The translations under genes were made by a program, and so were the position numbers. The notes under the pieces are model-generated. The model was not told where the DNA came from and made no database searches. It saw nothing but the letters and a program-made list of their open reading frames with translations. DNA of 64,000 nucleotides, from assembly GCA_965117035.1 (NCBI GenBank), contig OZ220748.1:806001-870000 (forward strand), in the 5' to 3' direction. Shown piece by piece: positions 8,116-16,788 of this stretch (positions within the stretch are counted from its first letter, which is position 1; each line of letters starts with the position of its first letter). This stretch comes from CAZENU01 sp965117035. GTDB taxonomy: Bacteria > Chloroflexota > Dehalococcoidia > Lucifugimonadales > CAZENU01.

Positions 8116-9571
8116 GTAACTGTTCAGACTTGCGGGGAAACGAGCAGGTCTCGGCACTGCAAGAGAGGGTTGAGGCCGTTAACCCTCCAAGTGCCGAAGA
8201 GAGACGCGAGAACCATTTTGGTGTTGGTGCCACGCTCGGAGCGAGTGCCGCCGCTGATCTTACGGCTGACCACCAGGTGGCGTAGGCTCCGTTCAGCCGC
8301 GTTGTTCTCGGATGGCACACCCGGATGGGACACAAAGACGAACAGCTCCTTGATGAACCGCTCCATGCGCCTGCAGAGCTTGGCTTGAGGTGCCTTCTCG
8401 TTGTTGGAGAAGGGCTGGCACAGCGACAGCAGCAGCTTCTCCAGCATCAACTGGTTGGCAAAGGCTGATCGCTGGTAGCCAGCGGCTGGTCGGCTGGGGC
8501 CGTCAGCGCATGCCTTTGCCCTGGCATAGAGTTGGCGCACCGCTGTGGCCCATCTATCCAGGGCGATGTCTTGGAGGAACACCGCCTTGAGCTCATCAAT
8601 GTCCCTCAACAGGTGGACCCAGCAGCGCTGCTTGAGGCCGGTGTACTGACTATATGCAGCGTAGAAGTCACTCACGAGCACTCCGCTGAAGGGCGTGCTA
8701 CCGGGAGACTCTCCCAACACCTCGTCCACCACAACCTTGCCACGTCCACGGCGCAGGAAGTACCGCTCCGTGGGAGTGCTGAAGGTCCACACATAGCCGT
8801 TGACGCCATCCTGCCGCCAGCCGGTCTCATCGGCGTGCACTACCGGAGAGCCGCGGATGCGTTCCAGCATCTCAGCCACGACCGGTTCGGCCCGTTGGGC
8901 TGCGGCATGTATCACATCAGTGATAGCACCCACGCTCAGCTTCAGTTGATGGACTGTTTGCAGGTACCACTGGATGCTCCTGATCGGCAGCCGTCCCTCT
9001 TCCCGAAGCGTCACGATCAGGCCTATCAGGTTGGGGCCCAAGCGCCGGCGCCCCATTGCCAACCCCGCCAACGGCTCTTGAGGCAACCGCCGCTTGTCGC
9101 ACATCGGACATGTCCGGGCCACAAAGACGTGCTCGGTCACCTCTGCTGGCGCCACCGGAAGCTCGATCACTTCCCGTGTCCGCTGGACCCAGCCGCCTGA
9201 CAGGCCAGTACCACACTCAGGGCACGACTCAGGCGCATGTACCACCCGATGCGTCGGTTCCATCCTCTGCCGGGCAAAGCCGTGCAGACGCCGTTTCCTC
9301 GATCCCTTCCTCTCCGGATGACGCCGCTTGTTGGACGGCTTATTGCCAGGTATCCCTGTCGTTCCCCCGCGACTGCTCAACTGATCTTCCAGCCTCTCTA
9401 CACGCCGTCGTAGATCGGCAATCACCGCCCGCTGAACGGCAATCGCCGACAGCAGGGTCTCGCGGCTCGCATTCTGCAGGTCTACGTCGCTTCCACCCCT
9501 CCCTTATGACACCAATGCCAAACCCTACGCTGGGGGTTCTTGGGTTCGTCCCTTCAACTCTGAACAGTTAC
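8116..9571 (-). mobile_element. IS66-type insertion sequence, intact, with 8-bp target duplication
   Basis: 1456 bp. The ends are inverted repeats starting GTAACTGTTCAGA (8116 onward) and, on the other strand, GTAACTGTTCAGA ending at 9571. GCCCGGGG is repeated directly outside both ends (8108-8115 and 9572-9579), the 8-bp duplication expected for IS66. It carries only the transposase gene; no tnpA/tnpB accessory genes are present, as in the single-gene ISBst12-like branch. Confidence 0.9.
8124..9425 (-). CDS. IS66-family transposase
   Basis: 433 residues, intact. An N-terminal coiled/leucine-rich segment (residues 1-20) and a basic linker are followed by two CxxC pairs (C68/C71 and C106/C109), a zinc-finger typical of IS66 TnpC. 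The DDE core places D199 (VVHADETGW), D253 (VLVSDFYAAY) and E377 (SENNAAERSLR). The stop lies about 8 nt inside the element end. Alone in its element, it belongs to the variant that transposes without TnpA/TnpB. Confidence 0.92.
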   Translation of the reverse strand: MIADLRRRVERLEDQLSSRGGTTGIPGNKPSNKRRHPERKGSRKRRLHGFARQRMEPTHRVVHAPESCPECGTGLSGGWVQRTREVIELPVAPAEVTEHVFVARTCPMCDKRRLPQEPLAGLAMGRRRLGPNLIGLIVTLREEGRLPIRSIQWYLQTVHQLKLSVGAITDVIHAAAQRAEPVVAEMLERIRGSPVVHADETGWRQDGVNGYVWTFSTPTERYFLRRGRGKVVVDEVLGESPGSTPFSGVLVSDFYAAYSQYTGLKQRCWVHLLRDIDELKAVFLQDIALDRWATAVRQLYARAKACADGPSRPAAGYQRSAFANQLMLEKLLLSLCQPFSNNEKAPQAKLCRRMERFIKELFVFVSHPGVPSENNAAERSLRHLVVSRKISGGTRSERGTNTKMVLASLFGTWRVNGLNPLLQCRDLLVSPQV

Positions 9572-9736
9572 GCCCGGGGCGTGCCATGCGTGACGCCCCG
9601 TGACACCCGCGAACTTGGCCCAGCAACCAGTCTACACAGGCCTGAACAGCCACCTGGCTTCGACCCCTGGCCGTCCATGTGGCGCGGGGCTGGTGGTAGA
9701 ATGACCCCACTTCAGAAGACCCTAGGAGACCGGCAC

Positions 9737-10561
9737 GTGAGCTTCTTGTTCATGCAGTTGGCCGACCCGCAGTTCGGCCTGTTCGCCCACGTGAGCGGGT
9801 TTAGCGAGGCCGAGATCGAGGCAAAGCGCCGGAGGGGCATCCTCTGCCGGCCGGCGCCGAGGATCACCGGCTTCGCGGACGAGACCCGGCTCTACGGCAG
9901 GGCCATCGCGGAGGCCAACCGCCTGCGCCCGGACTTCGTCGTCACCTGCGGCGACATGGTCACCGACGCCGACGACCAGACGCAGCTCGACGAGCTTTTC
10001 CGGATCACCGGCCTGCTCCACCCGGCCATCCCGATGCACTGGGTCGCCGGCAACCACGACATCGTCGGCGAGCTCACGCCCGAGTCGCTGGCGACGTACC
10101 GGCAGCGCTTCGGCGACGACGATTACCTCTTCGACCACGGCGGCAGCAGGTTCGTCGTGCTGGACAGCAACATCGCCTACGACCCGACCCACGTCCCCGA
10201 CGAGTGGGAGCGGCAGGTCGACTTCCTGCGCGACGCCCTCGCGGAGGCCCGGCGGCGAGACAGCGACCACGTGGTCGTCTTCACCCACCACCCGCTGTTC
10301 CTCAGCCAGCACGACGAGCCCGACGGTATCTTCGCCATCCCGCAGGTCCGCAGGCGCGTCCTGCTCGACCTGCTGACCTCCTACGGCGCCACGGCCATGT
10401 TCTCAGGCCACTACCACCGCAACAGCTACGCGTCGTACCAGGGATTCGAGATGGTGACCTCGGGCGCCGTCGGCTACCCGATGGGGGAAAGCCAGTCCGG
10501 CTACCGTACGGTGCAGGTCCACGCCGACCGCCTGGAGCACGAGTATCACGCGCTGGAGTGA
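9737..10561 (+). CDS. Calcineurin-like metallophosphoesterase (CPPED1-like)
   Basis: 274 residues from GTG at 9737, chosen for the TAGGAGA box 7 nt upstream; the open frame itself runs back into the IS66 element but has no other signal. All five metal-ligand blocks are visible: ADPQFGL near residue 10, GDMVTDADD near residue 78, GNHD near residue 106, FTHHPLF near residue 181 and GHYHRNSY near residue 226. The opening ADPQFGL and the layout resemble the CPPED1 group of phosphoprotein phosphatases. No signal peptide, so probably cytosolic. Native substrate cannot be told. It starts 158 nt after the IS66 target duplication, so it may have lost upstream partners. Confidence 0.88.
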   Translation: MSFLFMQLADPQFGLFAHVSGFSEAEIEAKRRRGILCRPAPRITGFADETRLYGRAIAEANRLRPDFVVTCGDMVTDADDQTQLDELFRITGLLHPAIPMHWVAGNHDIVGELTPESLATYRQRFGDDDYLFDHGGSRFVVLDSNIAYDPTHVPDEWERQVDFLRDALAEARRRDSDHVVVFTHHPLFLSQHDEPDGIFAIPQVRRRVLLDLLTSYGATAMFSGHYHRNSYASYQGFEMVTSGAVGYPMGESQSGYRTVQVHADRLEHEYHALE

Positions 10562-10608
10562 ACGCCGGTACCGTCAAACTACAATAGCGCCCCTTTTTGG
10601 GCGGACGG

Positions 10609-10692
10609 TATCGAAGAACGGCCCCGGCGTTCGTGTGCGCCCCTCGTTACGCGCCGCTCAAGGCAGCGGCGCTACTCGGGGTGAACGGGCTC
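10609..10692 (+). repeat. Intergenic repeat of the GCTACTCGGGGTGAACGGG family, partial copy
   Basis: Shares a GGTATCGAAG...GGCGCTACTCGGGGTGAACGGG core with 62387-62543 and, inverted, with 49102-49277; a weaker copy is at 26799-26853. The interval 10562-10792 holds no gene; it also contains a second GGGGTGAACGGGTCACC stretch at about 10728-10745. Confidence 0.6.
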
Positions 10693-10792
10693 GTTTGGGC
10701 GACGAGTCCCGAGAGCGGTGATGCCTGGGGTGAACGGGTCACCTCGGGGGGCGAGGTGGGGAAGGCAGGCGTATTGCGACCCTGAGCAGTGG

Positions 10793-11029
10793 TCAGAACT
10801 GTGGACACGTCCTGTGCACCTGGAGCTCCTGCAGGTCCTTGAGCTCGCCCCTGGCCCTGGCCTCCAACGCCTCGGCTGCCAGGGCATCGAGCTTGCCAGC
10901 CTTCACGTCCTCGTCGAACTCCATGTCCCATCGCTCCCAGTCCTCGTCCAGCAACCAGCCGCGCAACTCGGCGTACTCTGCCTCGGACAGGCCCATAATG
11001 ACCTTTTGCAGATCAGACACGGTCGTCAT
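10793..11029 (-). CDS. Antitoxin-like small protein (addiction-module type), orphan
   Basis: 78 residues from the ATG at 11027-11029, which has a GGGAGGAC box 5-6 nt upstream; an upstream in-frame start at 11062 lacks one. The sequence LSEAEYAELRGWLLDEDWERW followed by DVKAGKLDALAAEALEARARG matches the common small antitoxin found next to ParE/RelE toxins. Family members normally end soon after this; here about 12 further residues (QELQVHRTCPQF) look like read-on into the adjacent repeat. No toxin gene follows: the DNA after the stop is repeat sequence. Either the toxin was lost or the gene is a remnant. Confidence 0.65.
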   Translation of the reverse strand: MTTVSDLQKVIMGLSEAEYAELRGWLLDEDWERWDMEFDEDVKAGKLDALAAEALEARARGELKDLQELQVHRTCPQF

Positions 11030-11062
11030 AGTGTCCTCCCCCAGACCCTCCCGAGACGGCAC

Positions 11063-11153
11063 GGGCGCGGTATTGCAGGGACAGGGCGGGATGGAAACCC
11101 GCCCCTACGAGGTGATGGCGGTAGACATGACATTGAGTATGGAGGTGGGGAAT
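11063..11153 (+). repeat. MITE-like repeat, copy 2 (left end diverged)
   Basis: From GGGCGCGGTATTGCAGGGACAG through the hairpin core to the GGAGGTGGGGAAT end this closely matches copies 1 and 3. The left 20 bases of the unit are missing or diverged where it meets the upstream region of the antitoxin-like gene. Nothing else is seen between 11030 and 11176. Confidence 0.75.
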
Positions 11154-11176
11154 CTGGGTTCCCTCGTGTCATTGCC

Positions 11177-12232
11177 CTATGTCACGTCCGGCGTTGGGAC
11201 TCCTAGCTCCGCTGCTACGTCGACGAGGGTCTGCCAGACCTCGTCGGGGATGGGGATGCCGTCGCGGGAGCGCTTTTGGCGGGCGCGGGCTTCGAGGTCG
11301 CCTGGGACGAGCACCTCGTCGACGCCCGCGGCGGGCGGGACGGCGTTGACCTGGCGCTTGAGCTCGTCGGCGCGGCGTGCGAAGTCGGCCATCGGCTGGA
11401 ACAGGTCGGCCCTGAAGACGATCATGGTGACGCCCTGGCGGCGCATCAGCGGCCCGCCGCGCTCGCCTTCGACGTAGTCGTCGGCGCCGGACAGCACCCT
11501 GCCGATGAACTCGTTCGCCAGCATGAAGGCGTAGCCCTTGTGGCCGCCGAACGCGACCATGCCGCCGCGCTTCGGGTAGCCGATCGGGTTGGTCGTCGGC
11601 CGGCCCTCATCGTCGACGAGGGCGCCGGGCGGCACCTGCTCGCCCTTCAGCGCCGCGACCCGCGCCTTGGAGCCCGCGATGGTCGTCGTCGCGAAGTCCA
11701 TGACCATGGGCGTCTCGTCGCCGGCCGGCACGCCTATGGAGATGGGGTTGGTGTGGAGCAGCGGCTTGCGTCCGCCGTACGGCACGGCGACCGGCTCCTC
11801 GGAGCCGTAGCCGGACGCCCACACCATGGCGACCATGCCCTCCGCTACAGCCATCTCGGAGTACTCGCCCAGCCGGCCGATGTGCGTCGCCCGCACCATG
11901 CTTACCGTCGCCACGTTCTGCTCGCGCGCCTTGGCGATCGCCACGTCCATCGCGAACTTCGCGACGACGTGCCCGAACGCCCAGTTGCCGGAGACGAGCG
12001 CGGAGGTGGGCGTCTCTGAGACGATCTCCGGCCACGCGGTCGCGTCGCAGACGCCATCCCTGATCTCGGTCACGTAGCGCGGCAGGTGGAAGACGCCGTG
12101 GGTGTCGACGCCGCTGAGGTTGGACAGCACCAGCGCGTCGGCGACGCGGGCGGCGTTGCGCTCGTCGGCGCCGGCCGCGAGCAGCACGCGTCGCGTCAGG
12201 TCGTGAAGGTCGTCGGCGGCAATGGTCGGCAT
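11177..12232 (-). CDS. Ldh-family (malate/L-lactate/ureidoglycolate-type) NAD(P)-dependent dehydrogenase
   Basis: 351 residues from the ATG at 12230-12232, preceded by GGGAGA. The fold is that of the type-2 malate/lactate dehydrogenases (YlbC/AllD/ComC), not the Rossmann type. Visible signatures are LSGVDTHGVFHLPRYV near residue 40, VRATHIGRLGEY near residue 112, a small Gly/Ala-rich stretch VWASGYG and HTNPISIGVP near residue 155, MDFATTTIAGSK and FGGHKGYAFMLANEF near residue 230. It should oxidise a 2-hydroxyacid or reduce its keto form; the substrate cannot be read from sequence. It is the last gene of a five-gene minus-strand group (11177-16552), 96 nt after the amidohydrolase gene. Confidence 0.9.
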   Translation of the reverse strand: MPTIAADDLHDLTRRVLLAAGADERNAARVADALVLSNLSGVDTHGVFHLPRYVTEIRDGVCDATAWPEIVSETPTSALVSGNWAFGHVVAKFAMDVAIAKAREQNVATVSMVRATHIGRLGEYSEMAVAEGMVAMVWASGYGSEEPVAVPYGGRKPLLHTNPISIGVPAGDETPMVMDFATTTIAGSKARVAALKGEQVPPGALVDDEGRPTTNPIGYPKRGGMVAFGGHKGYAFMLANEFIGRVLSGADDYVEGERGGPLMRRQGVTMIVFRADLFQPMADFARRADELKRQVNAVPPAAGVDEVLVPGDLEARARQKRSRDGIPIPDEVWQTLVDVAAELGVPTPDVT

Positions 12233-12328
12233 GTCTCGTCTCCCGCGTGCGGCCGGTCTCAACGAGCCGGCCGTTGTGTTTCCGGCAAGGATACAGGGTT
12301 TCCGGAGACGCCGCGCCGACGGCCGGCG

Positions 12329-13210
12329 TTACGACAGGCCGAGCAGCTCCAGGGAGTCCCGCTGGATGATCGCCTCGAGCGCGTCCGGGGGCACCTCCGG
12401 CAGGTGGTGCTGCGACGCGAACCTGTTGAAGTCCCGCAGGCTGACTATCGCCTCTTCGGGGTCGGTGACGGGCCAGTCGGACGCGTACAGCAGCTTGGGG
12501 AAGACCGACCACTCCCAGGCGAGGCGCAGACCGCTGTACATCGACCAGGGCCTGTAGAGCAGGCCCGACAGGTCGGCGTAGACGTTCGAGTGCTTGCGAA
12601 TGACCGCGATGCAGTCGGCGAACCAGGGGTGCGCGAGGTGCGCCATCACGACGACCAAGTCCGGGAACGCCATGGCGATCTCGTCCATCGCCAGCGGATG
12701 GGCGAATCGCAGCGGGGCGGTTGGCGTCGGCGCGGTCCCCTGGTGGAAGACGATGGGCAGGCCGTTGCGCTGCGCGTAGTCGTACACGCGCTTCGCCGGC
12801 TCGCCCATCGGCTCGAAGGTCTGGTAGCTCGGCGCCAGCTTGATGCCACGCAGTCCCAGGTCGTGGACGCAGCGCTCCATCTCGTCCATGACGTCTTCGG
12901 CCTCCGGGTGCACGGACATGAAGCCGATGACCTTCTCCGGGTACCGCGCGGCGAGCGCGGCCGCCACGTCGTTCATGCCCTTCCCGTAGGCGGGGCCGAG
13001 CCTGGCGAGTCTCTCCGTCTCCGGGCCCGGACGGGGCATGAGCCCGAACGCGATGGCCTTGTCGACCGGCTTCATCGCGCGGATGTAGTCCTCGAACCCG
13101 TGCTGCATGCGCACCGGCCGGTCTGGCCGTATCACGTCGTTGTACTCCGCCTCGTCGTCGGGAATTGCCTCGACGTGCGACGGCAGGTGCGTGTGCACGT
13201 CGACGATCAT
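12329..13210 (-). CDS. Amidohydrolase-2 family metal-dependent hydrolase
   Basis: 293 residues; ATG preceded by GAGAGGAG. A TIM-barrel amidohydrolase of the ACMSD/LigW type: the opening IVDVHTHLPSHVE gives the HxH metal site, GIKLAPSYQTFEPM near residue 120 the next strand, VFHQGTAP and MAHLAHPWFAD the later histidines, and LYASDWPVTD near residue 246 the terminal Asp. Members decarboxylate or hydrolyse aromatic or lactone-like acids. The gene lies 26 nt after an epimerase-like gene and 96 nt before the Ldh-type dehydrogenase, suggesting a shared catabolic route. Cytoplasmic; substrate unknown. Confidence 0.9.
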   Translation of the reverse strand: MIVDVHTHLPSHVEAIPDDEAEYNDVIRPDRPVRMQHGFEDYIRAMKPVDKAIAFGLMPRPGPETERLARLGPAYGKGMNDVAAALAARYPEKVIGFMSVHPEAEDVMDEMERCVHDLGLRGIKLAPSYQTFEPMGEPAKRVYDYAQRNGLPIVFHQGTAPTPTAPLRFAHPLAMDEIAMAFPDLVVVMAHLAHPWFADCIAVIRKHSNVYADLSGLLYRPWSMYSGLRLAWEWSVFPKLLYASDWPVTDPEEAIVSLRDFNRFASQHHLPEVPPDALEAIIQRDSLELLGLS

Positions 13211-13236
13211 GGCTGACTCCTCTCAGTCCCCGGCGG

Positions 13237-14274
13237 CTACGGGTCCGCCTGGAACTCCGCTATCGTCTCTCCCAAAGCGGCTGACCACCTCGCGGCCAGC
13301 GCGGTCTCCCTGGCGCGATGCTCGTAGTCGGCCGAGTCGCTGCCGGCGTACGACTGCCTGTACCAGTCGACCGTCTTCTTCATCCACGCGTCGACGGGCG
13401 TCGTCGTGAACCCGAAGTCGCGCTCCGCCTTGGACAGGTCGTGGACGTACGGGTAGGACTTGCACAGCGGCGGCAGGTAGCCCCTGAGCGCATCGTCCTT
13501 GTCGATGACCGCGCGCGGCACCGAGGCTATCGACCCGGACGTCCCTGCCGCCTTCCACACGGCGTCCGCCCAGCGCTGCGGCGTCATGATCTCCTGCATG
13601 GCGATGTGGTACGTCTGGTTGGCGGCCGCCGGGCTTGCGATTGCGCGGAGCCAGTTGTCGGCCGCGTCCTCCGAGTAGAGCGTGCGGAAGGCCGAGTGCT
13701 CCTCGGCCGGCACGACGATGGGCCCGCCGTCGAGCGCGCGCTGGACCCACCACCACATGCGCAGCGTCTCGTCGTCCCAGCCCATCGTCGCGGGGATGCG
13801 CACTATCGTGTACGGCACCCTGCTGTTCTCGGTCAGCCACTTTTCGCAGTGGCGCTTGCCGACGCCGTACGGGTCCTCGCCCTCCGGGTAGTCGTAGCTT
13901 GTCGTCGACCAGTCGACGACATCCTCCCGGAACGGCACGTGGTCCCAGAAGTCCACGATGCCGCCCAGGTAAACCGAGCCGGTGCTGACGAACAGGTAGC
14001 GGCCGGCGCTGCCCTCCAGGGCGCGCACGGCCGTCTCCACGTCCTCGCGCCTGTAGGCCTGCGTGTCGATCACGGCGTCGAAGCTCCTGCCGCGCAGCTT
14101 CGCCCGCAGGTCCGCAGCGTCGGTCCTGTCGCCGATGATGTGGTCGACGCGGTCCCACCAGCCGGGCCGGTTGTTGCCCCTGCTGTAGACGGTCACTTCG
14201 TCGCCGCGCCCGAGCAGGCGCTCGACGACGATGCGGCCTATGTAGCGGGTCCCGCCGATGACGAGGTATCTCAC
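13237..14274 (-). CDS. NAD-dependent epimerase/dehydratase (extended SDR)
   Basis: 345 residues from a GTG with AAGGAG 8 nt upstream. The dinucleotide site is at the N-terminus (VIGGTRYIG, a GxxGxxG variant) and the catalytic Tyr-Lys pair is in DPYGVGKRHCEKW near residue 160. The body resembles the nucleoside-diphosphate-sugar epimerase group (YxxxK spacing, STGSVYLG strand, RIPATMGWDD). The C-terminal half contains PVDAWMKKTVDWYRQ, as in sugar-nucleotide epimerases. It is 18 nt from the DUF418 gene and 26 nt from the amidohydrolase gene, so it is probably co-transcribed with both. Substrate unknown. Confidence 0.88.
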   Translation of the reverse strand: MRYLVIGGTRYIGRIVVERLLGRGDEVTVYSRGNNRPGWWDRVDHIIGDRTDAADLRAKLRGRSFDAVIDTQAYRREDVETAVRALEGSAGRYLFVSTGSVYLGGIVDFWDHVPFREDVVDWSTTSYDYPEGEDPYGVGKRHCEKWLTENSRVPYTIVRIPATMGWDDETLRMWWWVQRALDGGPIVVPAEEHSAFRTLYSEDAADNWLRAIASPAAANQTYHIAMQEIMTPQRWADAVWKAAGTSGSIASVPRAVIDKDDALRGYLPPLCKSYPYVHDLSKAERDFGFTTTPVDAWMKKTVDWYRQSYAGSDSADYEHRARETALAARWSAALGETIAEFQADP

Positions 14275-14292
14275 TGCCGTGGCTCCTTGGTC

Positions 14293-15447
14293 TCAAGCAG
14301 TACGGCGAACGAGCGGCTGGCCGCTCCGGTAGGTGGCGACTCGCCACAGCCACTCCGCGGGACCGAACAGGAAGCGGCCCAGCCACGCCTGCGACCACCA
14401 TAGCTGCAGCGCCCACACGGCGACCACGAACAGCAGCACCAGGCTCCGGTTTACGAAATCGACGTCGCCCAGCAGGGTCGTCAGGACGAGCACGCCCAGC
14501 ACCGTCTGCGCCAGGTAGTTTGTCAACGCCATCCGCCCGACCGCGCGCAGCCGCCGCTTCAGCCGGTCGTCCGGGCGGTTATTCCACAGGATGATGAGGC
14601 TCATGTACCCCAGCGCGGCGGGAATCGTGCCGACCGTGTTGGGAATCTGGCCGACGAACGCGACTTCGCGCGAGTAGTCGTTCACCGCGGTGATGATGAC
14701 GCCGGCGGCGGCGAGCGGCAGGCCTACGGCGAGACCGACGGCCGCGGTAAGGCGGTACGTCCTCGCCGAGAAGCCGCCGTTCATGAACCCGACGCGGTAC
14801 AGGCCGGCGCCGACGAGGATCAGCCCCAGCCCGCGCAGGAAGTAGCCTGCCAGGAAGGGCAGCCAGATGGGGTCCTCCACGTCGGCCTCGCCCGGCGTCC
14901 ACAGGCCGGAGAGCGACCTCTCGGGCGCGTTGGCCATGTCCTGCATGACCAGTGTGAAGCCGATGGACAGCGCGAACACGGCGGCCCCTACCGCGACAAG
15001 CATCCAGCTCGGCAGGCCTCGCAGCGCGATCAGGAAGAGCGACGACAGCGCGTAGACGGTGAGTACGTCGCCGTCCCAGAGCAGGAAGTGGAAGACTCCG
15101 ATCACGAACAACAGCGCGTTGCGCCACAGGTTCAGCAGGACGGCGCGCGCCCCTTTTTCCCTGGCGCGGTCGATGAAGAGGACCATGCCCGCGCCGAACA
15201 GCAGCGAGAACAGCCCCATGAACTTCTGGTCGACGAACACCTCGCCGAAGATGCCGACGGCCCAGTCGAGCCACGTCTCCGAGCCGCCCGCGCTGAGGTT
15301 GAGGTACGGCGCGGTCTCGAACCTGATGGAGACGGCGTTCATCAGCAGGATGCCGAGCACCGCCACCCCGCGCACCAGGTCGAGGCTCGTTATCCGCGCC
15401 GACTCGCGAACCGGCCCGGAATCGGGTCCCTGGGGACTTGCTGACAA
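14293..15447 (-). CDS. DUF418 multi-spanning membrane protein (YeiB-like)
   Basis: 384 residues if the TTG at 15445-15447 is used; GAGGAG lies about 9 nt upstream and 52 nt separate it from the preceding stop. The open frame continues upstream to 15597, but that part overlaps the MocA-type gene and is not protein-like. Near the N-terminus the family signature SLDLVRGVAVLGILLMNA is complete. About ten hydrophobic segments follow, with the characteristic MALTNYLAQTVLGVL motif near residue 300 and LWWSQAWLGRFLFGPAEWLWR near the end. DUF418 proteins are predicted transporters or acyltransferase-like membrane proteins of unknown role. Confidence 0.87.
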   Translation of the reverse strand: MSASPQGPDSGPVRESARITSLDLVRGVAVLGILLMNAVSIRFETAPYLNLSAGGSETWLDWAVGIFGEVFVDQKFMGLFSLLFGAGMVLFIDRAREKGARAVLLNLWRNALLFVIGVFHFLLWDGDVLTVYALSSLFLIALRGLPSWMLVAVGAAVFALSIGFTLVMQDMANAPERSLSGLWTPGEADVEDPIWLPFLAGYFLRGLGLILVGAGLYRVGFMNGGFSARTYRLTAAVGLAVGLPLAAAGVIITAVNDYSREVAFVGQIPNTVGTIPAALGYMSLIILWNNRPDDRLKRRLRAVGRMALTNYLAQTVLGVLVLTTLLGDVDFVNRSLVLLFVVAVWALQLWWSQAWLGRFLFGPAEWLWRVATYRSGQPLVRRTA

Positions 15448-15499
15448 CTGGTCCGGCTCCTCGTGTAAAGGGCTCAGGACTGGAGAGGACCGGGCCCGA

Positions 15500-16552
15500 T
15501 CAGTGCAGGTCCATCTTGAAGCCGCGGTCCGCCTCGGGGATCGGGAGGGCCACGGGGCTGCCGCCCGCCTGCGACGACAGGTGGAAGCCGGTGACAATCT
15601 CCAGCGCTTTCATCCCGTCCTCGCCGGACGACGTGGGCTCCGCGCCGCTATCGATGCACTCCATCAGCTCGCGGTAGCCGATCATCTCGGCCTCGCCTAT
15701 GACGAGCGGCGGCGTCTCGAGGGTGCGCGTGGTCACCGGACCGCTGCTGCGCATGTCGTTCGAGTCCTGGTCGCGCGCCCGGTACAGCACGTCGTCCTCG
15801 TCGATCTCGAACAGGTCGATCCGGCCGCGGGAGCCGCAGAACATGTGCGTGTGTGCGAGCAGCACGTCGGGCATGCAGTAGACCATGTGCCGGTAGCCGT
15901 TGGCGTATTTCACGTGCCCCAGGGCGCCGGGGTCCCTGCTCATCCGCAGCTCCAGCGACTCGTTGAAGGCGGTGTTCTCGCGGTCTGTGCCGTAGTGGAC
16001 GGAGCCTGTCACCTCCACCGGCGCGCTGTCGATCACGAAGCCGATCATGTCGAAGAAGTGAGTGCCGTTGGAGCCGATGCGTCCGGCGGTCCAGTACGAC
16101 AGGCCATGTGTCGGCCGGCCGATGGCGCCGTCCGCGATGGCGTCCCTGATGGCGATGAACCGTGGAGTCCAGCGGCGCTGGTGTCCGATGGCGAGCTTGG
16201 TGTTTCCCGCCCTGCACTGCTCGAGCATGGCGTCGGCCTCGACGAGCGAGTTGGCGATGGGCTTCTCCATGTAGATGCCGCGCACGCCGCTCGCCGCCAC
16301 GTCGCGCACGATTGGCGGCCTGAACGAGGCGCCCGTGCCGATGACGACGATGTCCAGCTCCTCGGCGTCGAGCATCTCCTCGTGCCTGCCGTAGACGGAG
16401 ATGCCCGGGAACTCCGTGCGGGCGTCCTCCAGGTGCTCGGGCACCATGTCGGCCATGGCGACCAACTCCGCCCCCTCCACGTCCGGCCAGTACGAGGCGA
16501 GCTGTCGCCCGCGGCCCCTGTAGCCTACCTGCCCGACTCGAATCTCAGACAT
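15500..16552 (-). CDS. Gfo/Idh/MocA-family oxidoreductase
   Basis: 350 residues; ATG with GGAGGGGG upstream. The N-terminal Rossmann domain starts RVGQVGYRGRGRQLAS, and the family marker EKP is in GIYMEKPIANSL near residue 96. The substrate domain carries GHQRRWTPRF near residue 122 and GTHFFDMIGFVID near residue 163, with the likely catalytic His and Asp. Members oxidise sugars, inositols or related alcohols with NAD(P). This is the first gene of the five-gene minus-strand unit, which fits sugar-acid or polyol breakdown (MocA-type dehydrogenase, epimerase, amidohydrolase, 2-hydroxyacid dehydrogenase plus membrane protein); that pathway is inference. Confidence 0.9.
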   Translation of the reverse strand: MSEIRVGQVGYRGRGRQLASYWPDVEGAELVAMADMVPEHLEDARTEFPGISVYGRHEEMLDAEELDIVVIGTGASFRPPIVRDVAASGVRGIYMEKPIANSLVEADAMLEQCRAGNTKLAIGHQRRWTPRFIAIRDAIADGAIGRPTHGLSYWTAGRIGSNGTHFFDMIGFVIDSAPVEVTGSVHYGTDRENTAFNESLELRMSRDPGALGHVKYANGYRHMVYCMPDVLLAHTHMFCGSRGRIDLFEIDEDDVLYRARDQDSNDMRSSGPVTTRTLETPPLVIGEAEMIGYRELMECIDSGAEPTSSGEDGMKALEIVTGFHLSSQAGGSPVALPIPEADRGFKMDLH

Positions 16553-16567
16553 GCGGCACCCCCTCCG

Positions 16568-16660
16568 ATGCGTGATTCAGTGCTGCCGGCCCCGGCGGCG
16601 GTTCGTGCCGCCTCGGACGAGAGGATATCCTGCCGGCCCGCCGCTGCCAAGCGCCTGTAG
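16568..16660 (+). repeat. Upstream box, copy 1 of a pair
   Basis: A stretch of about 93 bp (CCCTCCGATGCGTGATTCAG ... CGGACGAGAGGATATCCTG ... CTGCCAAGCG) is related to 17488-17580, at roughly 65 percent identity by eye. It lies between the divergent MocA and RidA genes. Both copies keep GGAC-GAGGATATCC, which contains the palindrome GGATATCC. Could be a shared regulatory site or duplicated upstream DNA. Confidence 0.45.
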
Positions 16661-16788
16661 GCCCCACGGCATTGCGGACCCGTGCCCCTGCTGGGACAAT
16701 CTGCCCACGCCCTCACTTCGAGTCCATGCCAGGACGCCTGCCTGGCGCATGGCATGGCCGACTACAAAAGACAGGGCTGGAGGGACCG

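Noticed and set aside
9056..9736. Upstream extension of the metallophosphoesterase
   Set aside because: It lies mostly inside the IS66 element antisense to the transposase; the GTG at 9737 has a good ribosome site and normal length.
13318..14403. 361-residue plus-strand frame
   Set aside because: Antisense to the epimerase gene, with no recognisable domain and no ribosome site.
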